Positions 1-12,400 of a stretch of DNA of 64,000 nucleotides are shown here, piece after piece; position 1 is the first letter of the stretch, and each line of letters starts with the position of its first letter. The position numbers and the translations under genes are program-made. Source of the stretch: Proteles cristata cristata (taxonomy: Eukaryota > Chordata > Mammalia > Carnivora > Hyaenidae); assembly GCA_017311185.1 (NCBI GenBank), contig JAESUZ010004534.1, positions 868,001 through 932,000 of the forward strand. Reading direction: 5' to 3'. The notes under the pieces were generated by a model. It was not told the DNA's origin and did not search any database. It saw nothing but the letters and a program-made list of their open reading frames with translations.

Positions 1-394
1 CCAGGTTAACAGCTGCCTTTATCTTCTGAGGCATAATCACTGTAAAGGTAACCCCTCTGTTACAGCCACTAAGAGACTGTTTTACAGTAAAAAAAAAAAA
101 AAGGAAAGAGGGGCCCCAAGTTTCCAGCTATCCTGAGTCTTAAAATACTCTTCTGTGCAGCCTATGAAATTATGACCAACAGGGATCGACTGGAGAAGAA
201 ATCTGTTATATCACCATGAGTCAGCATTACAGGAACAGTCGTGGGATGTCTGTTTCAGAGCTGGGGACATCGCCTGTGATTATCTTAGCCATTGCAGTTC
301 TTGTCGAGATTCAGTAGTAAAATTGTGAACCATAATTGCCACCTAATCAGAGCCAGGCTCTCCTGTCACTGATTGCCTTGCTTTGCTTCCTCAG
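1..394 (+). other. TMTC4 intron, left-edge part
   Basis: This is intronic sequence leading to the acceptor TTCCTCAG at 387-394. Apart from a short A-run at about 90-102 I see no repeat or regulatory element in it. Confidence 0.7.
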
Positions 395-487
395 GGTTTG
401 AATGCAGTCTTTGACATCTTGGTGATAGGCAAATTAAATGTTCTGGAAGTGGTCCAGAAGGTACTACATAAAGACAAATCATTAGCG
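395..487 (+). CDS. TMTC4: TMTC4 coding exon (window exon 1)
   Basis: Thirty-one codons, phase 0 at both ends. The acceptor is CCTCAG at 389-394 and the donor GCG|GTGAGT at 488. It encodes GLNAVFDILVIGKLNV and the following amphipathic stretch, about residues 229-259 of the full protein: the end of a membrane helix and the start of a loop. The last codon is Ala where the human protein, as recalled, has Glu. Confidence 0.96.
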
Positions 488-3400
488 GTGAGTATATACT
501 TTTTGTCTCCAGCCCAGACATGGAAAATGTCAAGTACCAGCTGATTTACAATGCCATTTTCCAAATATTCTTCGCGGTTTCGAATCGGAAAAGAGCTAGC
601 CCTTTCCAGCACAGCGGCATTGCAGCTTGGGCAGAATTGCTGCACATGTGCACCGGGCTTGGCTGCGCTTTTATTTGAAAACCTGAGACATCAGGGGCTT
701 TGCGCTGACCTTTCAGAACCTTGGCGCACTCAGGAACGGGGGCCTCCTCTTCAGGATGACCCTTCTGGCCTCCGGGGGAGTGGGGGTGCTCTACATGCGC
801 TGGAAGATCATGGGCACCGGCCCCCCGGCGTTCACCGAGGTGGACAATCCTGCCTCCTTCGCCGACAGCATGCTGGTCAGGGTGAGTGCTGAGCCTGTCC
901 GCCGCTGGATTGTCTTCTCTGCCCACCAGATTCCAGAACCTCTGTCTCCCTCTTCCTACTTCCCAACACGCCCACAAAATCCCTAATCAACGGAATTCCT
1001 TCCCCATTTGTTTGCTCTCACTAAGGATATTGTCGGATGAAACCAGATTTTGATTAAAGGATCAAAAGGGCGTGAGCCCCTTGTATTTCCGTTCTAATCA
1101 AAATTAAAGAGAAATGGCTTTCAAATACCAGGTTTCATGCCAGCCTTCCTAAAGTGTCCCCTGAGCCTGTGACCATTGTGGTAAAGGAAATTGATGTGGC
1201 GGGATTAACACAAAGTCTAACCACATCGGTTATATATCTTTAAACATGTGACAGTATCCAGACACTCTTCTTGTAAAGGTTTGCTTTTTCTGAAGGCAAG
1301 GGTGTCAAGCCACAAATTCTTAGCTGTGCGTTTCATAGAGATATAAATCAAAAGGAGGAAAAACCCTCTTCTTAAATTGTCAGACACATAGGTGACCCCT
1401 GGGCCTCAGATTTCCTGGGTCACAGACTTTGGGCATCACTAAGTAGATGGGACACACTTTGACCAGAAATATAACAGACGGATAGCAGAATCTGGTGGCT
1501 TTGCTGTATTTTTCTCTATTACAGTCTGAACACATTTAGTAGATTGCAAAGGACAGCCCCACTTCCAAGGTAGAAATTGGTAACATTTTACTTTATACAA
1601 TTGCTCTCCTTGTACAGAAGCCTCAAACGTAAAGTTACAAGGTATACACACACACACACACACACACACATGTGCATATGGGTGTGTGTATATCTATACA
1701 CACATATGTATATATATAGAAGTTCTGTATCAAATAAATGTTTGTTTTCCTTTTGACTGACAGGCCATAAACTATAATTACTATTATTCATTGAATGCCT
1801 GGCTGCTGCTGTGCCCCTGGTGGCTGTGTTTTGATTGGTCAATGGGCTGTATCCCCCTCATTAAGTCAGCCGGTGACTGGAGAGTAATTGCACTCGCCGC
1901 ACTGTGGTTCTGTCTAATTGGCCTAATATGCCAAGCCCTATGCTCTGAAGACAGCCACAAAAGAAGGTAAGAGGCAGCACTGAATTTTAACTTCCACCCT
2001 GGGCTGGATCCGAGCATTTTGCTAAATCCAGCAACGATTTTAACAATTTTGTGGAAGTCATGTCTTAGGATGTTTATTTCCAATACATATTTATGCCTAG
2101 AATGGGCTCCATCCGTTTGTAATCCATCGCTGGCTCCAACTAGTGGGGAGTGAACTTGGAGGAGCAGATGATGACTGCTCTGTCTCCCCCTCCCACATTC
2201 CCCTTGAAGTAGCATCTTGAGATCCTTTTCTCTGTAGGTGGTAAGGAGTAATTTATGGTCAGAACAGAGAGCATAATTGATGTGTGCTGTGCCCATCATT
2301 TCACAATTCTCCTTCAGAAAACCCTGGTGGATGCTGTAGTGATGCCTTCTGTTGTTATTTAGTGGAAAATAAACTGCTGCCCCCAAAAGACTATTTTTTC
2401 TCACAAAGAGAGAGAGACAGAGAGAATAAAAGGTTATTGAGAAAATAATTGGGGGGGAACAAATGTGTTTCATGTGAAAAAACTATTTAAGGTGATTGAT
2501 TCCTTTTAAGCATATGTGTTTAGACAATTAGATCAGTAATTTCTCAAAATAAGTTTTGCTTGTTTCTAAAGCCTATTTATTTGGAGAGACAGAGAGAGCA
2601 CGAGCAGGGGAGAAGCAGAGAGAGAGAGAGAGAGAGAGAGAATACCAAGCACTGTCAGTGCAGAGCCTGATGCAGGGCTTGATCTCGCGAACCCTGAGAT
2701 CATGCATGACCTGAGCTGAAATCAGGAGTTGGTCGCTCAACCTCCTGAGCCATCCAGGCACCCCTCAAATAAGTTTTAAGTTTACCTGTTAAATTAGTTC
2801 ATAATTCGACTAATTTTTGTCCCCGTTTGCTTATACACATGCAACAGTAGTTTTGTTTTATTGTTTTGTTTTGTTGTAAGTAGTGAAGGCACAGGGTCCA
2901 GGAAGGAGCCACCAAATTTGACCTCACTTCTTAACCTTTCCTCTTGCATCATATGGGACTTTGGAAATGTTGCCTAGTTCCAGAAGCTCTTCATGCCCAG
3001 CTTTCTTTTTGCTTGAGTGAGATATGTGGTGATGTGGCACCCAAAAATGATCACAATTTTGTTTATTTAAGATTTTATAAAGTTTAAACTAGTAAAGTAT
3101 TATTATTCCTGTTAAAGTTGGAGAGGGGATTTTTTTTTCCCCATGAAAACTATAGTAGACTAATTGTGACCACTATACCACTGATCTGTCTATTCCATGC
3201 CTGCACGGTTCGAGGTGGGGTTTAGGGTGAGGTGAGTTAATAAGGCCTCACAAAATGTAATCATTCTGACCTTACTTGTATGGATTGAGCATCTTATAAG
3301 TCTTGTCCATGTGCTTGATGCTAACTACGCGCATTAGTGAGCTTTCATGACTTACCCTCATACCGCCAGGCTAAAGCCTCTTTACTGATGACATTGCTCT

Positions 3401-6400
3401 AGTATTTCTGGGACCTTTTCCCAATTGATGACATGAAAAAAAAATTGATCACTAATTTAATGCTGAGTAGGATTTTTTTTTTAAAAGTCTGAAAATAGCT
3501 ATTTCAATTACTTCTCATTTTCCAGGGTCCTTACGCTGGGCCTGGGATTTCTCATTATCCCATTTCTTCCTGCAAGTAACTTGTTCTTCCGAGTGGGCTT
3601 TGTGGTTGCAGAAAGAGTCCTCTACCTCCCCAGTGCTGGGTACTGCATGCTGCTGACTTTCGGATTTGGAGCTCTCAGCAAACACACTAAGAAAAAGGTA
3701 TGGGGGGTGCCTGGGTGGCTCAGTCGGTTGAGCGTCCGACTTTGGCTCAGGTCATGATCTCGTGGTCCGTGGGTTTGAGCCCCGCGTCGGGCTCCATGCT
3801 GACAGCTCAGAGCCTGGAGCCTGCTTCGGATTCTGTGTCTCCCTCTCTCTTTGCCCCTCCCCAACATATGCTCTGTCTCCCTTAAAAATAAACATTAAAA
3901 AAAATGGTATGGGCCCAGAGCATTGCCATTCATACCCAAGACCATTGGATGGACCTTCCTAATGACATTCACTGTATCTCTCTGTCCCTAAGAAATTGAT
4001 TGCTGCTGTCGTACTGGGAATTTTATTCATAAATATGCTGAGGTGCATGATTCGCAGTGGCGAGTGGCGGAATGAAGAACAGCTTTTTAGAAGTGCCCTG
4101 TCTGTGTGTCCTCTCAATGCCAAGGTATGTTGGCTGCCATGTTTCCTGAGAAATAATAAATAATTTTGGAAATAATCCAAAAAAACTCCTTAAAACCAGA
4201 CAGTGTCAGTGAAACTGCAGATTACTTAAATGAAGTTTTGCCCATCTTCCAGGTGGTCCAGTCACCCACTGAAATGGTACCAGTGAGGTAGTGCCACACG
4301 TCCAGACGGTGGTTGGGGGAGGGACAGAGTTTGAACCTCAGAACAATGTACCCGGGGGCAACAGCACCCAGTCTTCCTCCAGTCTGTAACTTGAAGATGT
4401 TTACGCCTGTGAACAGGCTGCACTTTGGTTCAGGAAGTTTAAATTATACTGTCTGACGTTCAGTAGTACACATTTCTGTCGCCTGTGGCTTCTCTGCTTG
4501 TGATGCCTTTTGTCAGATTAGGTAAAAATAAATGTGTAGGCTTGAAAATTGGCAATGTTTTTGTTGAAGCTGTCTGGTAAGAATCTGTTTCACTTGTATT
4601 CTTGATGAATCCAATCTCTTCCTTTAACCAGCTATGCCTTTTTGGGCAAAAAGGAACTGCTTTGAACTTGCAGTGCTCTTTTCTATCAAGGGGAGATAAT
4701 GTCTGTCTCCTGGATTTGTTGTGGGGCCTAAATGAAATATGGCGTCTGAAGAGCCCTAGCATGGTAGTTAGAACGTAGTAGGTGCTCAAGAGATGTTAGC
4801 TTTCTGAGGCTTGTTTTAGTTTTCGTTGTCTCATCAGAAAGTGCTACTTGGTCAAAATCAAAGGCCAAGGGGTTAGGTTAGAAGAATTTTCTTTTGGTAT
4901 AGATTATTAGTAAATAACGATATTTACTAATATATTATTACAGAAATATTCTGTCGCAGGTCATCAGAACACGAGTTCCTAGCATGCTTAACTGTGAATC
5001 CTCTAGGGGGATAAAAAGTGCTCTCTGGAATTCTGTCTCATTTCCATATTCCATAGTTAAGAGAAAGCAGGGGCATCTGGGTGGCTCAGTTGGTTGTCTG
5101 ACCGGCTCAGGTCAGGATCTCACAGTTCGTGAGTTCAAGCCCCACATCAGGCTCTGTGCTAATAGCTCAGAGCCTGGCACCTGCTTAGGATTCTTGTCTC
5201 CCTCTCTCTCTGTCCCCCCCCACCCCCCACTCATGCTCTATCTGTCTGTCTCTCTCTGAAAAATACATAAACATTAAAAAAAATTAAAACAGAAAAAAAA
5301 AAAGCAGTGATTTCAGGCAAAATTATATGAATAAATCTCATGAACGGTTGACACCCTATTGTGATCCTGATTTGAAGAATAGTGTAAAAGGTGCTAGCTC
5401 CTCGTTCATCTTTTTCTTGGATTAAAACAAGAAATCTGGTTCATGTTTTATAGTTAATTCCTTCAAGCTTTTATCCTTAATTTGATTTGCTGACCTATCC
5501 ATTTATTGTATACTACTAAAAATAAATGGCCTGTGATTTAATTTCATAAATGGTAATAGATCTGCTGTATTTTTGCTTTTCTGTTTGAATAGCAGTAATT
5601 ATAGTTTCTATTTATATAGTTCTTCCCCACAAGGAACTCAGATTTCTTTGGAGAGGCTCTATAATTAATCTCCACTATCCTCCCTCTAAGGTTTTTAGAG
5701 AGAGAAGGTTTTATTTTCTTCATTTTTCCAAATGGAAGAAACTGAGGCGTAGAAGGATGTTATTTAGGTTAGTAATGTAGATGGTGATAGAGGCCTAGTA
5801 TGATGTGCCACCCAGGTTATGGCGCTAAGTCAGGGGCAGGAGTGACCTAGGTGAGGTTCAAGTCTATACGTCTGCCCTAGTATGTGATTTCATATGTCAT
5901 CGGAAGGAAAACACGAGGTGTGCACACATGGGCACACACACAATCATATGTCTGCATATGTAGTTTTCTTTTTTAAATTTAAGACATACAGATACGACCT
6001 CATCTTCAAAATGGACCCAATGGTGATAGTCCTTTCTAAGAAGGTTTTTCAGTATTACCTTTCAGTCTGAGCAAAATAGAGGTTCGGGGTTTTATTTTTG
6101 ATTTTTTTGTTTGTTTGTTTTACTTTCCACTATAAACTGCAGTGTAGTAAACTCATCTTTGCTCCCTTTTTTTTTTTTTTTTTTTGGAAAAAAGCTAGGC
6201 TGATTTCAAGGAAGAGGCCTCATTTAGGGAGATACCATTTTCCTTCAACTCTTGCAGGAAAGTACATTTTCTGTATTGGCTTCCACTTTATGTTAACTGA
6301 ATACGAAGTAAGCATTTGGCACCTGACTAGATTAGGCCCAGATTTACATACTGAGACTCAGTCTTTTTCTTTCTTTTTTGTTTAAATTTTTTTAATGTTT

Positions 6401-9400
6401 TATTTATTTCTGAGAGAAAGAGAAAGACACAGATTGAGCAGGGGAGGGTCAGGAAGAGAGGGAGATACAGAATCTGAAGCAGGCTCCAGGCTCTGAATTA
6501 GCTGTCAGCACAGAGCCCAACGTGGGGCTTGAACCCACGAGCCATGAGATCATGACCTGAGCCAAAGTCGGAAGCTTAACCAACTGAGCCATCCAGGCGC
6601 CCCGACTCCGTCTTTTTCAAAAGATGGCCAAAGCCACATAGGTGGTGCCAGTGCCCAGTCTACAGCTGAATTGCCCACATGGCCTTGCATAAGTTAGGCA
6701 CTCGATATTAGTGATTGAATTGAGCTACGTGGGAATCAAATTTCTTTAGCCTGCAGTGGATGAGATACCAAGTATTTAATTATATTTATAGTCATGTTTA
6801 GTTGTTAAAGGTTAAAAGGATGTGCCACTTTGTATCAACTCTGAGATACAATTCTAAACTCTTTTAACCATGAATAGGATCCTCCGAACCACAATGCGGT
6901 ATTTCCTTAAGGATGAGCCAGGGTGGGCTAATGGACTTATATGTGTTTAAAACATCTTGACATCAAATGTTAGCAGAAAACTTGAAACAAACTGGTTTCA
7001 GCCCTGGAAAGTGCCTTCCGTTGCTGATCTACAGGTCACGGGGCTACAGTGGACGTTTTCTGTGCCGGCTTTGCTGACTCCACCTGTGAATCACAAAAGC
7101 TAGAGGGAAAGTTCGAGAATATACAGGCTTTTTCAGTCTCTAACATTCCATGGAAACAAAAATTACTCATTCTTTAAACACTGTCTCAAGGGAACTGTTT
7201 ATGAGGGCTTTGGGGTTTTTTTGTTTGTTTTTGTTTTCCATTGGGTTATCCGGACAGCTGTTTTCTATTCAGATACTTACTTCCCTCCATATAACCAGCC
7301 CATAGGATGAGGCTGGCCTCTGGCTGAGGCTGTTCATATCAGTTCTTAATTGTGGACAGCCTGCCTTCTGGGGCTGGATCCAATTTTAACCAGTTCCGTG
7401 GAAATAACTGCAGTCTGTATTTCTGGAGCGTTCCTTGTCTGTCCCCTGCTCTGGGTGGCTGGCGTTCTGGGTGTCTCACATAACCCTGTGTATACTGCAG
7501 TTGAATTCTTTGTCTCAGCTTCTTACTGAGAAAACCGAATTTGCCCATAACAAAGGAAAGCGGCAGGAGCTTAGGGGCAGAAGAGGCAGGAGTCGTGCTG
7601 AAGTCTGAGTAGAAGCTGCATTTGTGTGCTGGGGGCCACAAGCACATTGCTCACCGGTTGGATTCTGGTCGGTTCTTTTGTGCAGGGAGGGGAGGAGAGG
7701 TAAGCATGTCCAGGCTGGGGCCAGGGGAGGCACGAAAGGAAACCACTTAGAGCACACTTCTCAAAGCATGTGCTACCGCCATAGCATTAGCTATAATTTG
7801 AAGATGTTAATACCGACGAACAAACAATAGTATGGCTCAGGAAGTCTAAATTATACTGTGTGCTGTGCCGTAGTACACATTTCTGTCCCCTGTGAGTTCT
7901 CTGCTTGTGATTCCTTTTGTCAGACAGGATAAAAATAAACGTATGTACTTTAAAATTGGCAGCCAAGAAACAAATCTCTGATACATACGTGCTCAAAGAA
8001 TGTTACCCTGTTCCAGACCCTTCCAGAAACACTAGTATTTTTTTTTTAATTTTTTTTTTAATGTTTTATTTATTTCTAGGAGAGAGAGAGAGAGAGAGAG
8101 ACAGCCTGAGCAGGGGAGGGTCAGAGAGAGAGGGAGTCACAGACTGAAACAGGCTCCAGGCTCTGAGCTGGCAGTCAGCACAGAGCCCGGCACGGGGCTC
8201 GAACCCACGAACCGCGAGATCATGACCTAAGCGAAAGTCGGACGCTTAACCGACTAAGCCACCCAGGCGCCCTGGAAACACTAGTATTTTTGAAGATATG
8301 CCATAACTGTAGGTTGAGACTGATCAGGCCGGATGTGGTTGTATCTTCCGAAGCGTTTTTGAAGTGTTTCGGTGTAATGCTACTTGAAATGTGTTCAAAC
8401 CATTATCGTATTCCATGATGTATTAACTAGGGCCGCCATGAAAAAGCACCACCGACTGGGGGCTTAAACAAGAGACATTTATTTCCTCGTGGTTCTGAAG
8501 ACCAGAAGCCCAAGATCACAGTGTCCTCACATGGTCTGTCCTCTGTGCTCGAGCAGTCACGGTGAATGCGCAACCTTAGTGTCTCTCTCTGTGTTCAGAT
8601 TTTCTCCTCTTACAAGGACTTCAGTCAGATGGGATCAGGGCCCACCCCAACAACCTCATTTTCACCTTATTTCCTCTTTAAGGGTCCTGTCCCCAAATAC
8701 AGTCACATTCTGAGGTCCTGGGGGTCAGGATTTCAACAGATTAATTGGGGGTGCGGGTGTGGGTAGAACTCAGCTGTTACCACGCAACAAGAAACATTAT
8801 TTACGTTATGAAAAAGAACAGATGGCATGAATGAGTGGGTCTAGAAATCACCTCAAGCAGTTGGCCCCGTCCTCACTAGCACCCTCATAGATGGGTGTGA
8901 TATAGTGAGAAAAACACAGGTTTTGGAGCCTGGCTTCAAATCTAGCACCACATCCTTGGGTAAGATGCTTAGTGATGCTGTAGCAGCCCCTCAACCTGGC
9001 AGGGCTGCAGTGCAGAGAAGACACATGCGTATTCGGTGCCAGCCACGCACAAGGCTCACGGCAGCCCTCTGCACGTGCCGGCTGCCAGGATTCCTATCAC
9101 CATGAGCCGCTGAACGAACTCCTGTGGCTTCATCTCCTCTGAGATTGCTGTTGGCCTGTACATAGGAAGCCTCTAAAAGGAGCATCAATAAATACGTTTG
9201 ATAATAGTCCCATGAGTCTGCGGTTCAGTGCCCCCCCCCAGCCCCCCCACCGCTGTCATTTTGGGTCCCGGCTCCTTTCCTGATACCTTATTCCCCGCCC
9301 ATGGACAGTTGAGAAAATGCCCATAGGTCAACCGGCCTATGCCTTCAAGTTCCTCTGGCTTGAGAATTTCTCTTAGCTTTACAACTGTGAGTCCAGCTGC

Positions 9401-12400
9401 TTCCAGCCCCCCTTACCTCCTTCCTCAATCATTAAAAATCCTCTCCTTCTTCTGTCTACCTCTCTTTTTTTTTTTTTAACAGTGGGGCAAAATTCTCATA
9501 ACAAAGTCAACCGTTTTAGTTCTTAACAAAAATTAAACATGTAATTACCATATGATCCAGCAAATCCACTTCTGGGTAGATACCCACAAGAATCGAAAGC
9601 GGGATCTCAAAGACGTAAGAACACACATGTTCATAGCAGCACTGTTCACAGTTGCCAAAAGGTGGAAGCAATCCAAGTGTCTGTCCATCGATAGACAAAT
9701 AGATGAGCAAAATGTAGTGCATGCGCGCAGCAGAATGTTCCTCAGCCTTGAAAAGGAAGGAAATTCTGACACATGCTGCAATGTGGATGACACTCGAGGG
9801 CATTATCTACGTGAGACAAGCCAGTCACAAAGACAAGTGCAATAGAATTACCCTTCTGTAAGGGATCTAGAATAGTCAGACACAGGGTGGTGGCTGCCAG
9901 GGGCTACGGGGAGGTAAAGATGAAGAGTTACTGTGTAACAAGTACAGAGATTCAAAGATGCAAGATGAGAGAGTTCTCCAGGCCCGTTGCACAACAATGT
10001 GAATGTACTCAACCCTACTGAACTATACACTTAAAAATGGTTAATCACAGGGCACCTGGGTGGCTCAGTCTGTTAAGTGTCCGACTGGCTCAGGTCATGA
10101 TCTCGTGATCTGTGAGTTCGAACCCCACATCGGGCTCTGTGCTGACAGCTCAGAGCCTGGAACCTGCTTCAGATTCTGTGTCTCCCTCTCTCTCTGCCCC
10201 TTCCCCACTCATGCTCTGTCTCTCTCTGTCTCTCAAAAATAAATAAACATTAAAAACATGGTCAGTCACTCAAAACTGGCGAAACATTGTCAACTATACT
10301 AAAATTTTAAAAAATATTGATGGTTAAGATGGTAGCTTTTATATTTAATTTACTATTAAAAACTAAAAAACTTCCCATGTGGTTTTCAGAGTAAAATGAT
10401 CACTGTTAAATACTTTTTTAAATCAACCGTTTTATTTATTTTTAATATACAGATTTTTTGAGAGAGAGAGACTTAGGGGAGGAGCAAAGGGACAGAGAGA
10501 ATCCTCACGGGGCTCAGTGTCACAATTGTGAGCCAATCGTGATTATGACCTGAGCCAAAATCAAGAGTCAGACACTTGACCAACTGAGCCACCCGGGTTG
10601 CCTCTAAATTAATCATTTTAAAGTGCACAATTCAGTGACATCTAGAGCGTTCACAGAGTGGTGGGACCAGCACCTGTCTCTAGTTCTGGAACATTTCATC
10701 ACCTCATTCACTTTCTGTTGCTGTATTATTCCCTGGTGGTTTCTCCAGCTTGTAATTTGATTAGAGAGGTGGAAAGAAGAAGGTCCTATGGGACCCTTTC
10801 CTCTCCCAGCCGGCTTGCCCCATGTGATCACACGACCTGTGGCTGTACCGCCTCTGTCTCCCTGCCACGTTTGTGTCCCCAGCCTGCTCATCTCCTGAGC
10901 TCAGGTGGCCACCTTGGTCTCTCTTCTTGGATTCTCCAAGGACTTCAAAATCAGTTGATTCCTCTCCCCCAAAGCAAGCCTAGCCACTGGTCGTATCTCC
11001 CTGCAAACCATCACATCCATTCGCTTCCGGAAGTTAGAAGCCTCGAGTTCATTCTTGACCTGCTTCCTCACTCTTAACCATCAGCAATTTCTGTGCCTTT
11101 TGCTTCCTCAAATTCCTGTGCTCCTTCCCCACCACTCTAGTTCAATCCCCTTCCCCAGGACTGTCACATCAGGTGCTCCCTGGACCCCTGTCATCTGTGT
11201 CTTCCCCACTCACGTGTTTCCCACAGTGTGACTAATTAGTTATAACATAGCCCTGATTGTGACCTTCTGCCGCCCTCCTACACCTGGCTTTTGTTATGGG
11301 TTGAATCGAGCCCCACAAAAGACTTGTTCGAATCCTCAGCCCTGGTACCTGTGACTGGTGGTCGTGAAGGTGTAGGTTAGATGAGTTCACAGTGGTACAG
11401 GGTGGGCCCTTAATCCTGTATGACCGGTGTCCTTATAAGGAGAGACACAGACACACAGGGAGAAGTCCTGGTGAAGGTGGAGGCAGAGATTGGGACCGCT
11501 CAGCTGTAGGCCAAGGGAACGCCTGGGCTTTGCTAGCAGCCATCAGAAGACAGGAGAGAAGCGCGGAATTCTTCCTCCCTCAGAATCTCCAGTGGAGACC
11601 AGCCTCGCTGCCCTTACTCTTTGCCTCCAGAACAAGAAGGGAATACAGTTCTGTGGCCTTGGGCTCCCCCTAACTTGGGGTGCCTTGCTGTGTCAGCCCT
11701 AGGAACCTCATGTACTTACAGGCCTTGTGCTGGCCTTTTGCTACTTCCGGGCAGAGACTAAACCAGACCTGTCATGTCTCGGGGTTCCCTGTGCAGCCCG
11801 CTCTCCCACGCCCTCCGGCCAGGTCCCCCTTGCCCTCTGCACTCTGGCGACACTGGGCTTCTTGTAGTTGCTCAACTAAACACTGGGCTTCCTCGCAGCA
11901 CTGCAGCCTGCCCATTGCCTGCCCTGCCTGGCACGTTTACTCCAGGGGAGCCCCTTTACCCCCCTTGAGATCTCCGCTGGAGGGCCCTTCCCCAGGACAG
12001 CCCTCCCCAGGCCCAGACCAGGCGCCATCTTGGGGACCCATCTTCCTCCACAGCCCCGGGTGCCTTCTAGTGACACACTTTCCAACAGGGTCATTTGACT
12101 CACAGCCTGGGCTATAGAGGCTCAAACTGTACCTCTCACTGCCAGCAGCACTCGGCTGTCGGCCTCAGTCATTACCTGAAGGAATAAGGGAGGGAGAATT
12201 TCATCAACACGAACTAGAAGGTTTGCAATGCTACAGAAGGTATCCTACAAAAAAGGTGTGTGGTGGTAAAAATACAAGGGCGCCTGGGGGGCCCAGTCAT
12301 TTGAGCTTCCGACTTCAGCTCAGGTCACAATCTCGCAGTTCGTGGGTTCGAGCTCCACATCAGGCTCTGTGCTAACAGCTCAGAGGCTGGAATTTGCTTC

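Noticed and set aside
1812..1828. CTCF-like GCCCCTGGTGGCTG inside TMTC4 window exon 3
   Set aside because: It is one base short of the usual C-run and is fully explained by conserved codons for Pro-Trp-Trp-Leu.
3704..3800. tRNA-like sequence in SINE heads as possible functional tRNA genes
   Set aside because: The heads are tRNA-Lys-derived SINE promoters with A/B box remnants but no intact cloverleaf; every copy is followed by a SINE body.
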